The translations under genes were made by a program, and so were the position numbers. A model generated the notes under the pieces. The model searched no databases, had not been told where the DNA came from, and saw only the letters and a list, made by a program, of their open reading frames with translations. Below are positions 47,020 through 53,316 of a DNA stretch of 64,000 nucleotides, one piece after another. Position 1 is the stretch's first letter, and every line of letters starts with the position of its first letter. The DNA is from Prauserella halophila (lineage in GTDB: Bacteria > Actinomycetota > Actinomycetes > Mycobacteriales > Pseudonocardiaceae): contig NZ_JAMTCQ010000011.1 of NCBI RefSeq assembly GCF_024171895.1, positions 372,001 to 436,000 of the forward strand, given 5' to 3'.

Positions 47020-47571
47020 TCAGGCGATCATGGCACCACCGACAACCTGACCAGTGGCCAGCTCGACCGCGAAGTCGCGTGGTTCGTCGTCATCGGGATC
47101 GGCAACTCCTCCGACCCATCCGTCGCTGGCCTCGTCGACACGCAAGCCGTCGATCGCGATGCGCGGGGTCGTCCACAGCACGCCGCTGATGCCGACGGCC
47201 GTGATCGCCCACGGGGTCACGAGCAGGAGAACTGCTTCGGCTGCGAGCTCCTCGGCGGCGACCACGGGCCCTGGAGTCAGCACCACATCGAAGCCCTCGG
47301 GCTCGAGCACGTCTCCCAGAAAAACCGTGCCGCGTTCAACGACGCATAGACCTGTGGTGCTAGGCGTGCCCAGCAGCGCGCTCAGAGCACGGCGCCCCGG
47401 ATCAGGACTCGCGAACGTTGCAGTCCATGCAGCCTCTCCCCATGGCTCGACAACGACAGCGGCAGCACGCGACCCAGCCCCCTCAGCCACAAAGGAGTGG
47501 TCCGGACTCGCGGCCGGGCAATCCTCGACGGCGACATCGAACTCGGAGACGAGGTGACCATGCGCGATCAT
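47020..47571 (-). CDS. putative orphan immunity protein
   Basis: A 183-residue acidic protein. FDVAVEDCPAASPDHSFVAE, then AAAVVVEPWGEAAWTATFAS, LCVVERGTVFLGDVLEPEGF and DPDDDEPRDFAVELATGQVV. I do not know its family name, but size, acidity, position between toxin remnants and the DDDEPRDFAV end suit an immunity protein. ATG 47571 lacks a good Shine-Dalgarno, so the start is uncertain. The toxin it belonged to may be the one lost from the linker remnant at 47768-47873. Confidence 0.5.
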   Translation of the reverse strand: MIAHGHLVSEFDVAVEDCPAASPDHSFVAEGAGSRAAAVVVEPWGEAAWTATFASPDPGRRALSALLGTPSTTGLCVVERGTVFLGDVLEPEGFDVVLTPGPVVAAEELAAEAVLLLVTPWAITAVGISGVLWTTPRIAIDGLRVDEASDGWVGGVADPDDDEPRDFAVELATGQVVGGAMIA

Positions 47572-47704
47572 CTGTAGCCCGGCATGCAGAAGCGATGCAT
47601 GATCATCTCGGTGACGCCGCAGCCCTCCATCAGCCGCTGCACGCTGACCTCGGCCTTGAGCCTGCTCCGTTCTATGTCGGGAATCCTCCCCACGGCAAGC
47701 CCCT

Positions 47705-47773
47705 TCCAAGAACCTTACTTCGCTCGCCAAGTTAGACTCAAATCTGCTCTCGCGCGCCAACGACACCCTAAAT
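47705..47773 (-). repeat. promoter-like repeat, copy 1
   Basis: About 69 bp, roughly three-quarters identical to 49686-49753, sharing TTACTTCGCTCGC and CAACGACAC. It stands upstream of the minus-strand gene at 47020-47571. On the minus strand a TTGGCG word is followed by an AT-richer segment, which suggests a promoter. Confidence 0.5.
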
Positions 47774-47873
47774 CACTGCCGACAAAAGCGGGAACGTTCC
47801 ACCGCCGGTGGCGCATTCTTCGCCGATGAGGTGGTTGGCTTGAATGCCGTCGGGTTGGGCGGCGCCATCCGAC
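47768..47873 (-). pseudogene. RHS tip linker remnant without a toxin domain
   Basis: The minus strand reads SDGAAQPDGIQANHLIGEEC and ATGG, the same linker as in the other tips, and then breaks off into TFPLLSAVI and a stop. Only the constant part is left. It follows the DUF6881 gene and precedes an orphan immunity gene. Confidence 0.7.
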
Positions 47874-47911
47874 CCCAAATCCCTGCAATGCCCCTCATTC
47901 TTAAAAAGTTC

Positions 47912-48196
47912 CTAGCCATGTTGCTCGGTAGCCACGCGCCACTCGGCTTCGAACGTCTCGGCCTCGATCTTCTCGGGGATGAACTCCTCCTGCTCAGAGA
48001 TTTCCTCGGCCGAGGGCATAAGTGTTTCGGAGAGCTGCGTCGACCCCGTCGCCCGCGTGGCGTCAGCAAAGTCCGCATGGCCGTCTCGATAAATCTCGAC
48101 CTTCCGGACCTCTTCTCCGTTGAGAATCTCACTCAACAGTGAGACAGGCTCGTCATCAAAATCGTGAATCCAGGCAACACGCAGGTATCTCCTCAT
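47912..48196 (-). CDS. DUF6881 protein, immunity to the HYD1 toxin
   Basis: A 94-residue protein with the DUF6881 pattern: RYLRVAWIHDFDDEPVSLLS, then NGEEVRKVEIYRDGHADFAD, and SAEEISEQEEFIPEKIEAET with a final FEAEWRVA. Its ATG overlaps the stop of the HYD1 toxin gene by four bases (ATGA), the classic arrangement of a toxin and its antidote. Family membership is from recalled pattern; the immunity role is inferred from the overlap. Confidence 0.75.
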   Translation of the reverse strand: MRRYLRVAWIHDFDDEPVSLLSEILNGEEVRKVEIYRDGHADFADATRATGSTQLSETLMPSAEEISEQEEFIPEKIEAETFEAEWRVATEQHG

Positions 48197-48882
48197 CGGT
48201 TCGTCCCCGAGGAGGTGAGGCGCCTACTGATGTCGAGCGGAAGTTCCCCCGGGATGACGTAGACACCATCCCTGCCCTTGATCACGTTCAGTCCCCTTAC
48301 GTCGATCTCCACGTAGTTCTCGAACTGTCGGCCCTGGAAGGGCTGGCCAAGGAAACACCTCGAGAGTTGGGCGCACGTCCTAGTGCCCGGGACGATGTCC
48401 GAGACGTACTGACCGTTGCCGTATCTGACATCCTTTGGGTTGACGCTCCGCAACGACGGATTCAGGCGCTTGCTGTCGAGGATGCCCTTCAAACCAGCGT
48501 CGTCGGTATAGTGGTACAGCGTCCGTGGACCGGCTCCAGCGTCCGTGCTGAAGCCGTAGGGCTGTCCCCGGGTGTTGCTGATGCTACCGGGCTGGGCGGT
48601 GTCGCCGTCCTCGAGGGCGGTGCATTCCCAGCCGGTGCCGTTACGCCGCACCTGCCCACCGGCGGCGCACTCCTCGCCGATCAGGTGGCTGCTCTGCACA
48701 CCATCGGGCTCGGCGGCACCACCGGGCTGCTGCTGCGGCTGATACGGCTCGTCACCATCGCCGGTCGGGGTGCGCACCCCGAGACGCACCGGCGAAGCAC
48801 CCTCCGCCGCCTCGATCGCACGCCGCACCGACGGAGCAACCACCGGCCGCTTCGAACTGTCCGGCAACACATGCGGGGTCAT
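48193..48882 (-). CDS. displaced RHS tip with HYD1-type ADP-ribosyltransferase toxin
   Basis: A 229-residue orphan tip. Residues 1-115 are the constant linker also found in the full RHS gene (SKRPVVAPSVRRAIEAAEGA, then QPGGAAEPDGVQSSHLIGEE), ending at QPYGFSTDAG. The variable domain starts at TLYHYTDDAGLKGILDSKRL and has YGNGQYVSDIVPG and FENYVEIDVRGLNV: the H-Y-D signature of HYD1 ART toxins. Linker homology continues upstream of ATG 48882 to about 48985 (QRAYQAW, RQRVIDDA), without the RHS core. It may be a silent cassette or be translated from the ATG. Confidence 0.8.
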   Translation of the reverse strand: MTPHVLPDSSKRPVVAPSVRRAIEAAEGASPVRLGVRTPTGDGDEPYQPQQQPGGAAEPDGVQSSHLIGEECAAGGQVRRNGTGWECTALEDGDTAQPGSISNTRGQPYGFSTDAGAGPRTLYHYTDDAGLKGILDSKRLNPSLRSVNPKDVRYGNGQYVSDIVPGTRTCAQLSRCFLGQPFQGRQFENYVEIDVRGLNVIKGRDGVYVIPGELPLDISRRLTSSGTNR

Positions 48883-48985
48883 GGCGTCGTCGATGACCCG
48901 TTGGCGCTGTGCGGCTAGCCATGCTTGGTAGGCCCGCTGGGCTGCCGCGGCGGCGGCCGCAGCAGCGGCCGCGGTCTGGCTACCG
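48598..48985 (-). repeat. RHS linker repeat, copy in the HYD1 cassette
   Basis: Over about 300 bp (48598-48900) it is nearly identical to 53698-54001 in the RHS gene, by eye about 95 percent, and more diverged to 48985. This length and identity are enough for homologous recombination, which would replace the tip of the RHS gene. Confidence 0.85.
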
Positions 48986-49372
48986 CACCATCAGTTCCAA
49001 CGACGGCGGACCGGCCACGACCTCGATTCGGCCGAAATCACCCTCGATCATGTAGCGATCACCATGAACCTCGAATCGGTCGAACGAGCCGAGATCTTCC
49101 TCATCTGAGGCATCGATCGCAGGGACGACGCACCCGCCCACCCACTCACATGCCGTGACCGATGCGAAACATAAGCGGCCACGGCCGTAGCAGTACTGCT
49201 CCCCGGCCACGGGCGGCCGGTAATCGGGGTGCGACTCACGAAGGACCACGTCGACATCGAAGGTCAGCCTCCCCTGCCCTGAGTAAATGCCCAGCACCCA
49301 GCTGTCCTCGAGATAGACATCCTCGAACCCGGGGATACTCCAGCAGTCGCTCACCGATGTCACCAGTCCCAC
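48980..49372 (-). CDS. putative orphan immunity protein
   Basis: A 130-residue acidic protein. IPGFEDVYLEDSWVLGIYSG, DVDVVLRESHPDYRPPVAGE, QYCYGRGRLCFASV and AIDASDEEDLGSFDRFEVHG are seen. I recall similar small proteins near polymorphic toxins but cannot name the family. The stop codon abuts the start of linker homology of the HYD1 cassette, so it was probably the antidote of a tip that stood further right. GTG 49372 is tentative; the N-terminus might be truncated. Confidence 0.5.
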   Translation of the reverse strand: MGLVTSVSDCWSIPGFEDVYLEDSWVLGIYSGQGRLTFDVDVVLRESHPDYRPPVAGEQYCYGRGRLCFASVTACEWVGGCVVPAIDASDEEDLGSFDRFEVHGDRYMIEGDFGRIEVVAGPPSLELMVR

Positions 49373-49426
49373 TCGATCGGTCTGAACGAGGTCGGCCGCT
49401 GACGTTGCCGCGGCGAGCTCCGCGCA

Positions 49427-49660
49427 CTACGCAGCAGCACGACCGTCGAACTCGAAATCCCGACGTTCGGAATCGCCCAGCCAGATCAACGAGCTCCGAG
49501 CGAGTTCGACCACGGGGAACCCTGGCTCGTCCAAGACGGTCACGCCACCATCGTCCACCACGCGGAGCTGCGCATCCAGGGAGACCAGAAAGTCGGCTCG
49601 GGTGGCGCCCCTCCCGTTCAGGCACTCAAGTCGGTAGAGGTGGGTCAGGGTCTGACTCGA
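49427..49660 (-). pseudogene. immunity-type protein fragment
   Basis: The open frame reads RGATRADFLVSLDAQLRVVD, GFPVVELARSSLIWLGDSER and DFEFDGRAAA, then stops. It looks like the middle of a longer immunity-type protein: no start codon with a ribosome site exists before the conserved part, and the sequence ends right after DFEFD, where a further domain would be expected. It lies behind the second copy of the promoter-like repeat. Confidence 0.5.
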
Positions 49661-49685
49661 GCGAGAGCAACGGCGGCAAACTCTT

Positions 49686-49753
49686 GTCAAGAACGTTACT
49701 TCGCTCGCTAAGATAGGCCTACTTCGCTTCCGCACGTCAACGACACGCTAAGG
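49686..49753 (-). repeat. promoter-like repeat, copy 2
   Basis: Partner of 47705-47773. On the minus strand TTGACG (49735-49740) and TATCTT (49710-49715) could be -35 and -10 boxes with a long 19-bp spacer. It stands upstream of the immunity-type fragment at 49427. Confidence 0.45.
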
Positions 49754-49761
49754 CGGCACCT

Positions 49762-49947
49762 ATGGTTCGGGCACCAGTCACTCCTCTTTGCACCCCCGGG
49801 AGCGAGCCCGCGACCGATACCAACATCTCCGCCCGTCTCAGCACGGCGCGCAAGTCACAGGCCCTTACCCAGCAGCAGCTCGGGCAGGCCGTACGGCCAC
49901 GTGCCGGCCACCACGCCCACCGAGCCACGACCGGACAAACAAGTTGA
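49762..49947 (+). pseudogene. XRE family regulator with internal deletion
   Basis: Reads ISARLSTARKSQALTQQQLG as in the first two helices of a Cro/CI domain, then joins directly to RAGHHAHRATTGQTS, which matches the last residues of the fragment at 46885-47019 (RHHAHQAITSQAS). About 60 residues in the middle, including the recognition helix, are gone. It overlaps the start of the endonuclease V gene by four bases. Confidence 0.55.
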
Positions 49948-50495
49948 GTGCACCCGCGAACCAAGCGTCGACGGTCGGCGTCGTAGACGTCCACTACGAC
50001 GACCAGGAACAAGCGAAGGTGGCACTGGTCGTCTGCCGAGACATGACCTTCTCAACGATCGTGTCCGAGCACGTCGCCGACATCGTCCGAACCGAGCCAT
50101 ACGAGCCGGGCAAGCTCTACAAGCGCGAACTCCCGTGCATCCGAACGGTTCGAGCTCTCGGCCCGCAACTTGAGCTCCTGGTCGTCGATGGGTACGCGAC
50201 CCTTGACCCCCAAGGCCGGCCAGGGCTCGGAGCGTATGCCGCGGACGCCTTCGGCATTCCCGTCATCGGCGCCGCCAAGACGCCCTTCCGCACCGCCACA
50301 CACGCAGCCGAAGTGATCCGGGGCTCGGCGACCAGACCCGTGTACGTCACTGCTGCCGGAGGTCTTGAAATCGACGAGGCGGCACGAATCGTTGCGGCGA
50401 TGGCGGGGCCATATCGACTTCCAACCGTGCTTGCGAAGGCAGACAACCTCGCCCGTGGACGCGTTCGACCGAACATCGATCGCCAGATCACTTGA
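49944..50495 (+). CDS. nfi: endonuclease V (Nfi)
   Basis: A 183-residue enzyme that nicks DNA or RNA next to deoxyinosine. VGVVDVHYDD holds the first catalytic Asp, YEPGKLYKRELPCIRTV the catalytic Glu, VVDGYATLDPQGRPGLGAYA the second Asp region, and IPVIGAAKTPF and RPVYVTAAGG complete the fold. It is shorter at the N-terminus than E. coli Nfi (223 residues). TTG 49944 is proposed and has no good Shine-Dalgarno; it may be translationally coupled to the decayed XRE frame or partly truncated. Its position inside a toxin island, between XRE and IS3 relics, is odd. Confidence 0.8.
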   Translation: MSAPANQASTVGVVDVHYDDQEQAKVALVVCRDMTFSTIVSEHVADIVRTEPYEPGKLYKRELPCIRTVRALGPQLELLVVDGYATLDPQGRPGLGAYAADAFGIPVIGAAKTPFRTATHAAEVIRGSATRPVYVTAAGGLEIDEAARIVAAMAGPYRLPTVLAKADNLARGRVRPNIDRQIT

Positions 50496-50534
50496 CCTTC
50501 GAGACCCACGGACCTTCGCAGCAAGGGAAATCAG

Positions 50535-51080
50535 TGCTTGCTGCACCTTCTTACTGCGGAATTTTCTCCACGATCGCTGTGCACCGTGCAACCGGCGACG
50601 CTGCCTCCGCGGCGGGCGACGGTCGATTCCAACGCATCGAGGGCGAGTTGGGAGGTCATCCGGTCGCCGATGGAGTAGCCCACTATCCGGCTCGACCACG
50701 CGTCCTTGATCGCGCACAGGTAGAGCGTGCCCTCACTGGTGGCATGTTGGTGATGTCGGTCAGCCACAGGCGATTCGGCCTGTCAGTGGTGAACTCGCGG
50801 CGCACCAGATCCTCGTGCGCCGGCGCGGCGGGCCGACGCTTGCGGCCGCGGCGTTTCGTGCCGAACACGCACCACCACTGGTTGTCCGAGCAGATCTTCC
50901 ACACCGTCCGGTCCGGCACTGCGATGCCCGTGGCGGTGGCCTCGTCGTGCACCAGGCGGTAGCCGAACTCGGGATCCTCGCGGTGAGCGTCGAAGACCGC
51001 GTTCGCCACATAGGCCTCGTCGTACTCGGCGTCGGTGACCGGCCTGCGCAGCCGGGCGTAGTAGTGCTGGCGGTGGAGCG
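50535..51080 (-). pseudogene. IS3 family transposase (OrfB), frameshifted fragment
   Basis: From right to left: HYYARLRRPVTDAEYDEAYV, AHREDPEFGYRLVHDEA, DRPNRLWLTDIT, then after a one-base loss HATSEGTLYLCAIKDAWSSR and GCTVHSDRG, and after a second one-base loss FRSKKVQQAL. This covers the N-terminal and first part of the DDE core of an IS3-type transposase. It belongs to a different subgroup from the relic at 46471, since the residues after HSDRG differ. Confidence 0.85.
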
Positions 51081-51129
51081 GGCGTGTCAGATGGGTTGTG
51101 TACGAGATCAGATTTGATGGAGTGCGCCC

Positions 51130-51206
51130 ATGGCAACGAATGGTCCGGAGGCACGTGCGGCCGGGGAGTCGTCGCCGGCACGGGATGCGGTCAACGAGAT
51201 ATGGGG
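51130..51206 (+). pseudogene. first 26 codons of a gene cut by IS3
   Basis: ATG 51130 with GGAG seven bases upstream begins MATNGPEARAAGESSPARDA, followed by VNEIWG, where the IS3 end (TGTACCAAGGATCTTGGACA) begins. Several actinobacterial molybdopterin oxidoreductases start with a similar xxEIWGxRTP segment, but 26 residues are too few to be sure. The rest of the gene is absent. Confidence 0.35.
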
Positions 51207-51328
51207 TGTACCAAGGATCTTGGACAGGGCCTCTCGGCTGAGAGGATGTGTCCGTGCCGGAGAAGCGTCGGAAGTTCAGTCCGCAGTTCAAGGCCGAGGC
51301 GGTCCAGCTGGTCGTGACGACCGGCCGG
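51207..51328 (+). mobile_element. IS3 left end with orfA fragment
   Basis: The terminal repeat TGTACCAAGGATCTTGGACA is at 51207. GTG 51248 starts the orfA N-terminus (PEKRRKFSPQFKAEAVQLVV), which breaks off after TTGR at 51328 into the 3' part of a minus-strand immunity gene. It is in opposite orientation to the orfB relic at 50535, so at least two insertions happened here. Confidence 0.75.
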
Positions 51329-51602
51329 AATCAACCGCGAACTGCCGCCCGAGCCAGTCATAACCGAACGGGCATACCCGTGCGACGTACTCCGGGAACG
51401 CCTCCGAGATCAGCTTCAGCACCCGCACCCCAGACGCGTCGTCATGGACCCGGTAGAGGCCACCACCGAAGGTCGCGCCGGCGAACTCCACAGCGAAGTC
51501 CAGATACCCCTCAACACCCATGAGCCGCTCGTGCTGCCACATCTGTCCCGCCAGGACGACGTCTCCGAGCGGCGCATACGCGGCACGGAAACATCCAAAC
51601 AT
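51288..51602 (-). CDS. Tdi1/DUF1851-like immunity protein, 3' end replaced by IS3
   Basis: The real coding part is 51329-51602: YLDFAVEFAGATFGGGLYRV, KLISEAFPEYVARVCPFGYD and WLGRQFAVDSG. FGYDWLGRQFA resembles the GAD/Tdi1 (DUF1851-like) immunity family. After DSG the frame runs into the IS3 orfA fragment and stops at 51288, so the C-terminal half is lost. ATG 51602 has GAGGGG six bases upstream and follows the HNH tip by 64 bp, the expected place of that toxin's antidote. Confidence 0.6.
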   Translation of the reverse strand: MFGCFRAAYAPLGDVVLAGQMWQHERLMGVEGYLDFAVEFAGATFGGGLYRVHDDASGVRVLKLISEAFPEYVARVCPFGYDWLGRQFAVDSGRSSRPAGPPRP

Positions 51603-51666
51603 CAGAATCCCCTCAACAGATGCTTACGGCCGTCACGCACGTGCCCGGTTCAACGCCTCGGAGCTG

Positions 51667-51840
51667 TCACCCGATCTGCGATCCGAGACTCCGGTTCACC
51701 GACATGTCCAGCGGGCTCATGTTCGCGATCTCGTCGAGGCCACCGAGCTGAAGGTCAATGGTGTGATCGATGTCGGCTCCGCGCGGAACCGTGCCACCAG
51801 CACTGCGGTACCGCATCAGGAGGTCCGGGCGAGCCACGCC
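51667..51840 (-). pseudogene. HNH/endonuclease-type toxin tip fragment
   Basis: The minus-strand frame reads GGTVPRGADIDHTIDLQLGG, then LDEIANMSPLDMSVNRSLGS and QIG. DHTIDLQLGG...N is the core of HNH-type nuclease tips at the ends of RHS and CdiA proteins. There is no linker and no start codon of its own, so only the last 50 or so residues of a toxin remain. It is followed by the Tdi1-like gene and overlaps the preceding immunity stop in another frame. Confidence 0.65.
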
Positions 51841-52142
51841 ACCTCCCCGAGGTTGGGGTCGCGGCCGAGGGCACGCCAAGCTGACATGGCGTACCCAACC
51901 GTCTCACCGGTCACCCACGGTTCGAATGAACCGGTGTACTCGTCGAGGGTTCCAAGTGCCGTGTCGCCAGCGACCAGCGCCTCCAGAACCGCCGTCGCAA
52001 CTGTCCTCACTTGATCGTCAGACGCGTCGGGGAGCGCCCGCCGAATGTGCCACGGAAGTACCCACAGACCCACGTAATCGTCGTCGAGCTCCCGGTGGAT
52101 CAGTATCGCCACCGAAGCCGCCACGGTCAGAACGCTGGTCAT
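51816..52142 (-). CDS. putative immunity protein to the displaced tip at 52148
   Basis: A 108-residue acidic protein: LIHRELDDDYVGLWVLPWHI, RRALPDASDDQVRTVATAVL, LGTLDEYTGSFEPWVTGE and LGRDPNLGEVAWLARTS. It starts five bases after the stop of the toxin tip, in the same operon direction. I do not know an established family name. The arrangement strongly suggests an antidote to the domain encoded by the preceding gene. Confidence 0.65.
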   Translation of the reverse strand: MTSVLTVAASVAILIHRELDDDYVGLWVLPWHIRRALPDASDDQVRTVATAVLEALVAGDTALGTLDEYTGSFEPWVTGETVGYAMSAWRALGRDPNLGEVAWLARTS

Positions 52143-52147
52143 GGGTT

Positions 52148-52726
52148 CTACTTCAACTTCCTGATGTCGAGGCCCGGGATGTTGACGTCGATCGTGGCGG
52201 CCGTATTCGGACTGCGCGACATTTCCCTGCGCAGTTGGACGAACCCTCCTCCGCTGGGCAGCTCCACGCGCGTCAGTTTCGATGTCTGAGCGACGACCGC
52301 GCCGCCGTGGCTGAGCTGTTGGAACATCGCCTGAGCTTCGCCGAGGCCACCGGTGATCTCGCGGATTGTGTCGTCGGTTCCGGCCTTGCCAATCGTCACC
52401 CCACCCGGCCGAAGTATGTCGCCAACCGATGACGCACCGTCGGTTGCGGCTTCGCTGGTGCCCGTGTTGAAGCCGTAGGGCCGGTCTCCGGCGCGGCTGA
52501 TGCTACCGGGTTCGGTGGCGCCGGTGTCGATGGTGGTGCATTCCCAGCCGGTGCCGTTCCGTTGGACCTGTCCGCCGGTGGCGCATTCGTCGCCGATGAG
52601 GTGGTTGGTTTGGATGCCGTCGGGTTCGGCGGCACCATCGGTCTGCTGTTGTGGTTGGTACGGGTCGGTGTCGTTGGCGGTGGGGTTGAGGCCCCTGAGC
52701 CCCACCACCGGTGCGGCCTCAACCAC
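52148..52726 (-). CDS. displaced RHS tip with unassigned toxin domain
   Basis: A 192-residue orphan tip. Residues 20-90 are the RHS linker in a diverged form (DPYQPQQQTDGAAEPDGIQT, NHLIGDECATGGQVQRNGTG), ending at RPYGFNTGTS. The toxin domain (about 100-192) has DTIREITGGLGEAQAMFQQL, TRVELPSGGGFVQLRREMSR and NTAATIDVNIPGLDIRKLK. The ELPxGG...LR...S...TIDVNIPG pattern recurs at the ends of hemagglutinin- and RHS-type toxins and is related to the tip of the neighbouring full RHS gene. Activity unknown. A stop codon two codons before GTG 52726 shows that it is detached from any core. Confidence 0.7.
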   Translation of the reverse strand: MVEAAPVVGLRGLNPTANDTDPYQPQQQTDGAAEPDGIQTNHLIGDECATGGQVQRNGTGWECTTIDTGATEPGSISRAGDRPYGFNTGTSEAATDGASSVGDILRPGGVTIGKAGTDDTIREITGGLGEAQAMFQQLSHGGAVVAQTSKLTRVELPSGGGFVQLRREMSRSPNTAATIDVNIPGLDIRKLK

Positions 52727-52797
52727 CTCTCAACCCTTGAATTCCGATGAATGCGAGGATGGGCGACCTCTCCGGACTCGCGCACAGCAGCCTCGTA

Positions 52798-52941
52798 TCA
52801 AAGGGAAGGCTGCCAGACTGCCAGGTCACCGCCCGGCATCGAGACGATCAGCAGACCGTGCGGGCCCACGACATTCCACGATTCGTAGTCCTCGCAGGCG
52901 GCCACCAACACCCGCCAGTCGTCGACGAAGGGCAGCTCCAA
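52798..52941 (-). CDS. very short open frame, possible immunity relic
   Basis: A 47-codon frame from TTG 52941: LELPFVDDWRVLVAACEDYE, SWNVVGPHGLLIVSMPGGDL and AVWQPSL. The regular hydrophobic pattern looks like real protein (two strands and a helix), and the frame is open back to the stop of the immunity gene at 52978. No family recognised. It could be a small antidote, a C-terminal domain cut off from an immunity protein, or a remnant. Confidence 0.35.
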   Translation of the reverse strand: MELPFVDDWRVLVAACEDYESWNVVGPHGLLIVSMPGGDLAVWQPSL

Positions 52942-52977
52942 TCTTCCATCCTCACGACCCGCCTCCCCAGTGTCGCT

Positions 52978-53316
52978 TCACGACTGCCCGATCCTTCGGG
53001 CACGCTGCAAGCCGCGTTCCGTCAAGCGCAGCCAGAAGCCGTCACCCATTGGCCTCCAGTCGAGCCGGTTCAGGTCGGCCTCCGATCGCGCGAGCCATCC
53101 GTTCGGCTGCGGCCAGTCGTCGAATCCGGACTCGCCGAGGTCGCCTGGAACCATGAGGTACTCGGAGTAGACACGCTCGAGGACACGAAGAGTCCTACTC
53201 TTCGCCACTGGTGTGATCGCTCCTTCCGTGCAGAGCCACACCACGTCATGCAGTGACACCCAGTCTCCGAGCCCGGAGGCCAAGAGCTCAGCCACGACCT
53301 GATCGTCAGTCACCAT
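52978..53316 (-). CDS. putative immunity protein to the RHS C-terminal toxin
   Basis: A 112-residue protein whose ATG overlaps the RHS stop by seven bases (ATGGTGA), so it is made together with the toxin. SGLGDWVSLHDVVWLCTEGA, LRVLERVYSEYLMVPGDLGE, DWPQPNGWLARSEADLNRLD and FWLRLTERGLQRAR are seen. It is rich in Trp and acidic residues, as immunity proteins often are. Family name unknown. The last part (LTERGLQRAR) looks like a small helical extension. Confidence 0.7.
   Translation of the reverse strand: MVTDDQVVAELLASGLGDWVSLHDVVWLCTEGAITPVAKSRTLRVLERVYSEYLMVPGDLGESGFDDWPQPNGWLARSEADLNRLDWRPMGDGFWLRLTERGLQRARRIGQS

Noticed and set aside
50052-50717. 221-codon minus-strand frame over the endonuclease V gene
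   Set aside because: The plus strand carries clear endonuclease V motifs; the minus frame only contains the tail of the IS3 relic and shadow sequence.
46471-51080. The two IS3 transposase halves might be one element split by inversion of the 4-kb segment between them
   Set aside because: Both contain the HSDRG/SDRG region, but the residues after it differ (AQYTASDFARYC versus FRSKKVQQAL), so they come from different IS3 subgroups.
52941-52980. TGA between the antidote at 52978 and the short frame downstream read as selenocysteine
   Set aside because: No hairpin fitting a SECIS was seen and nothing suggests a redox protein; an ordinary stop is simpler.
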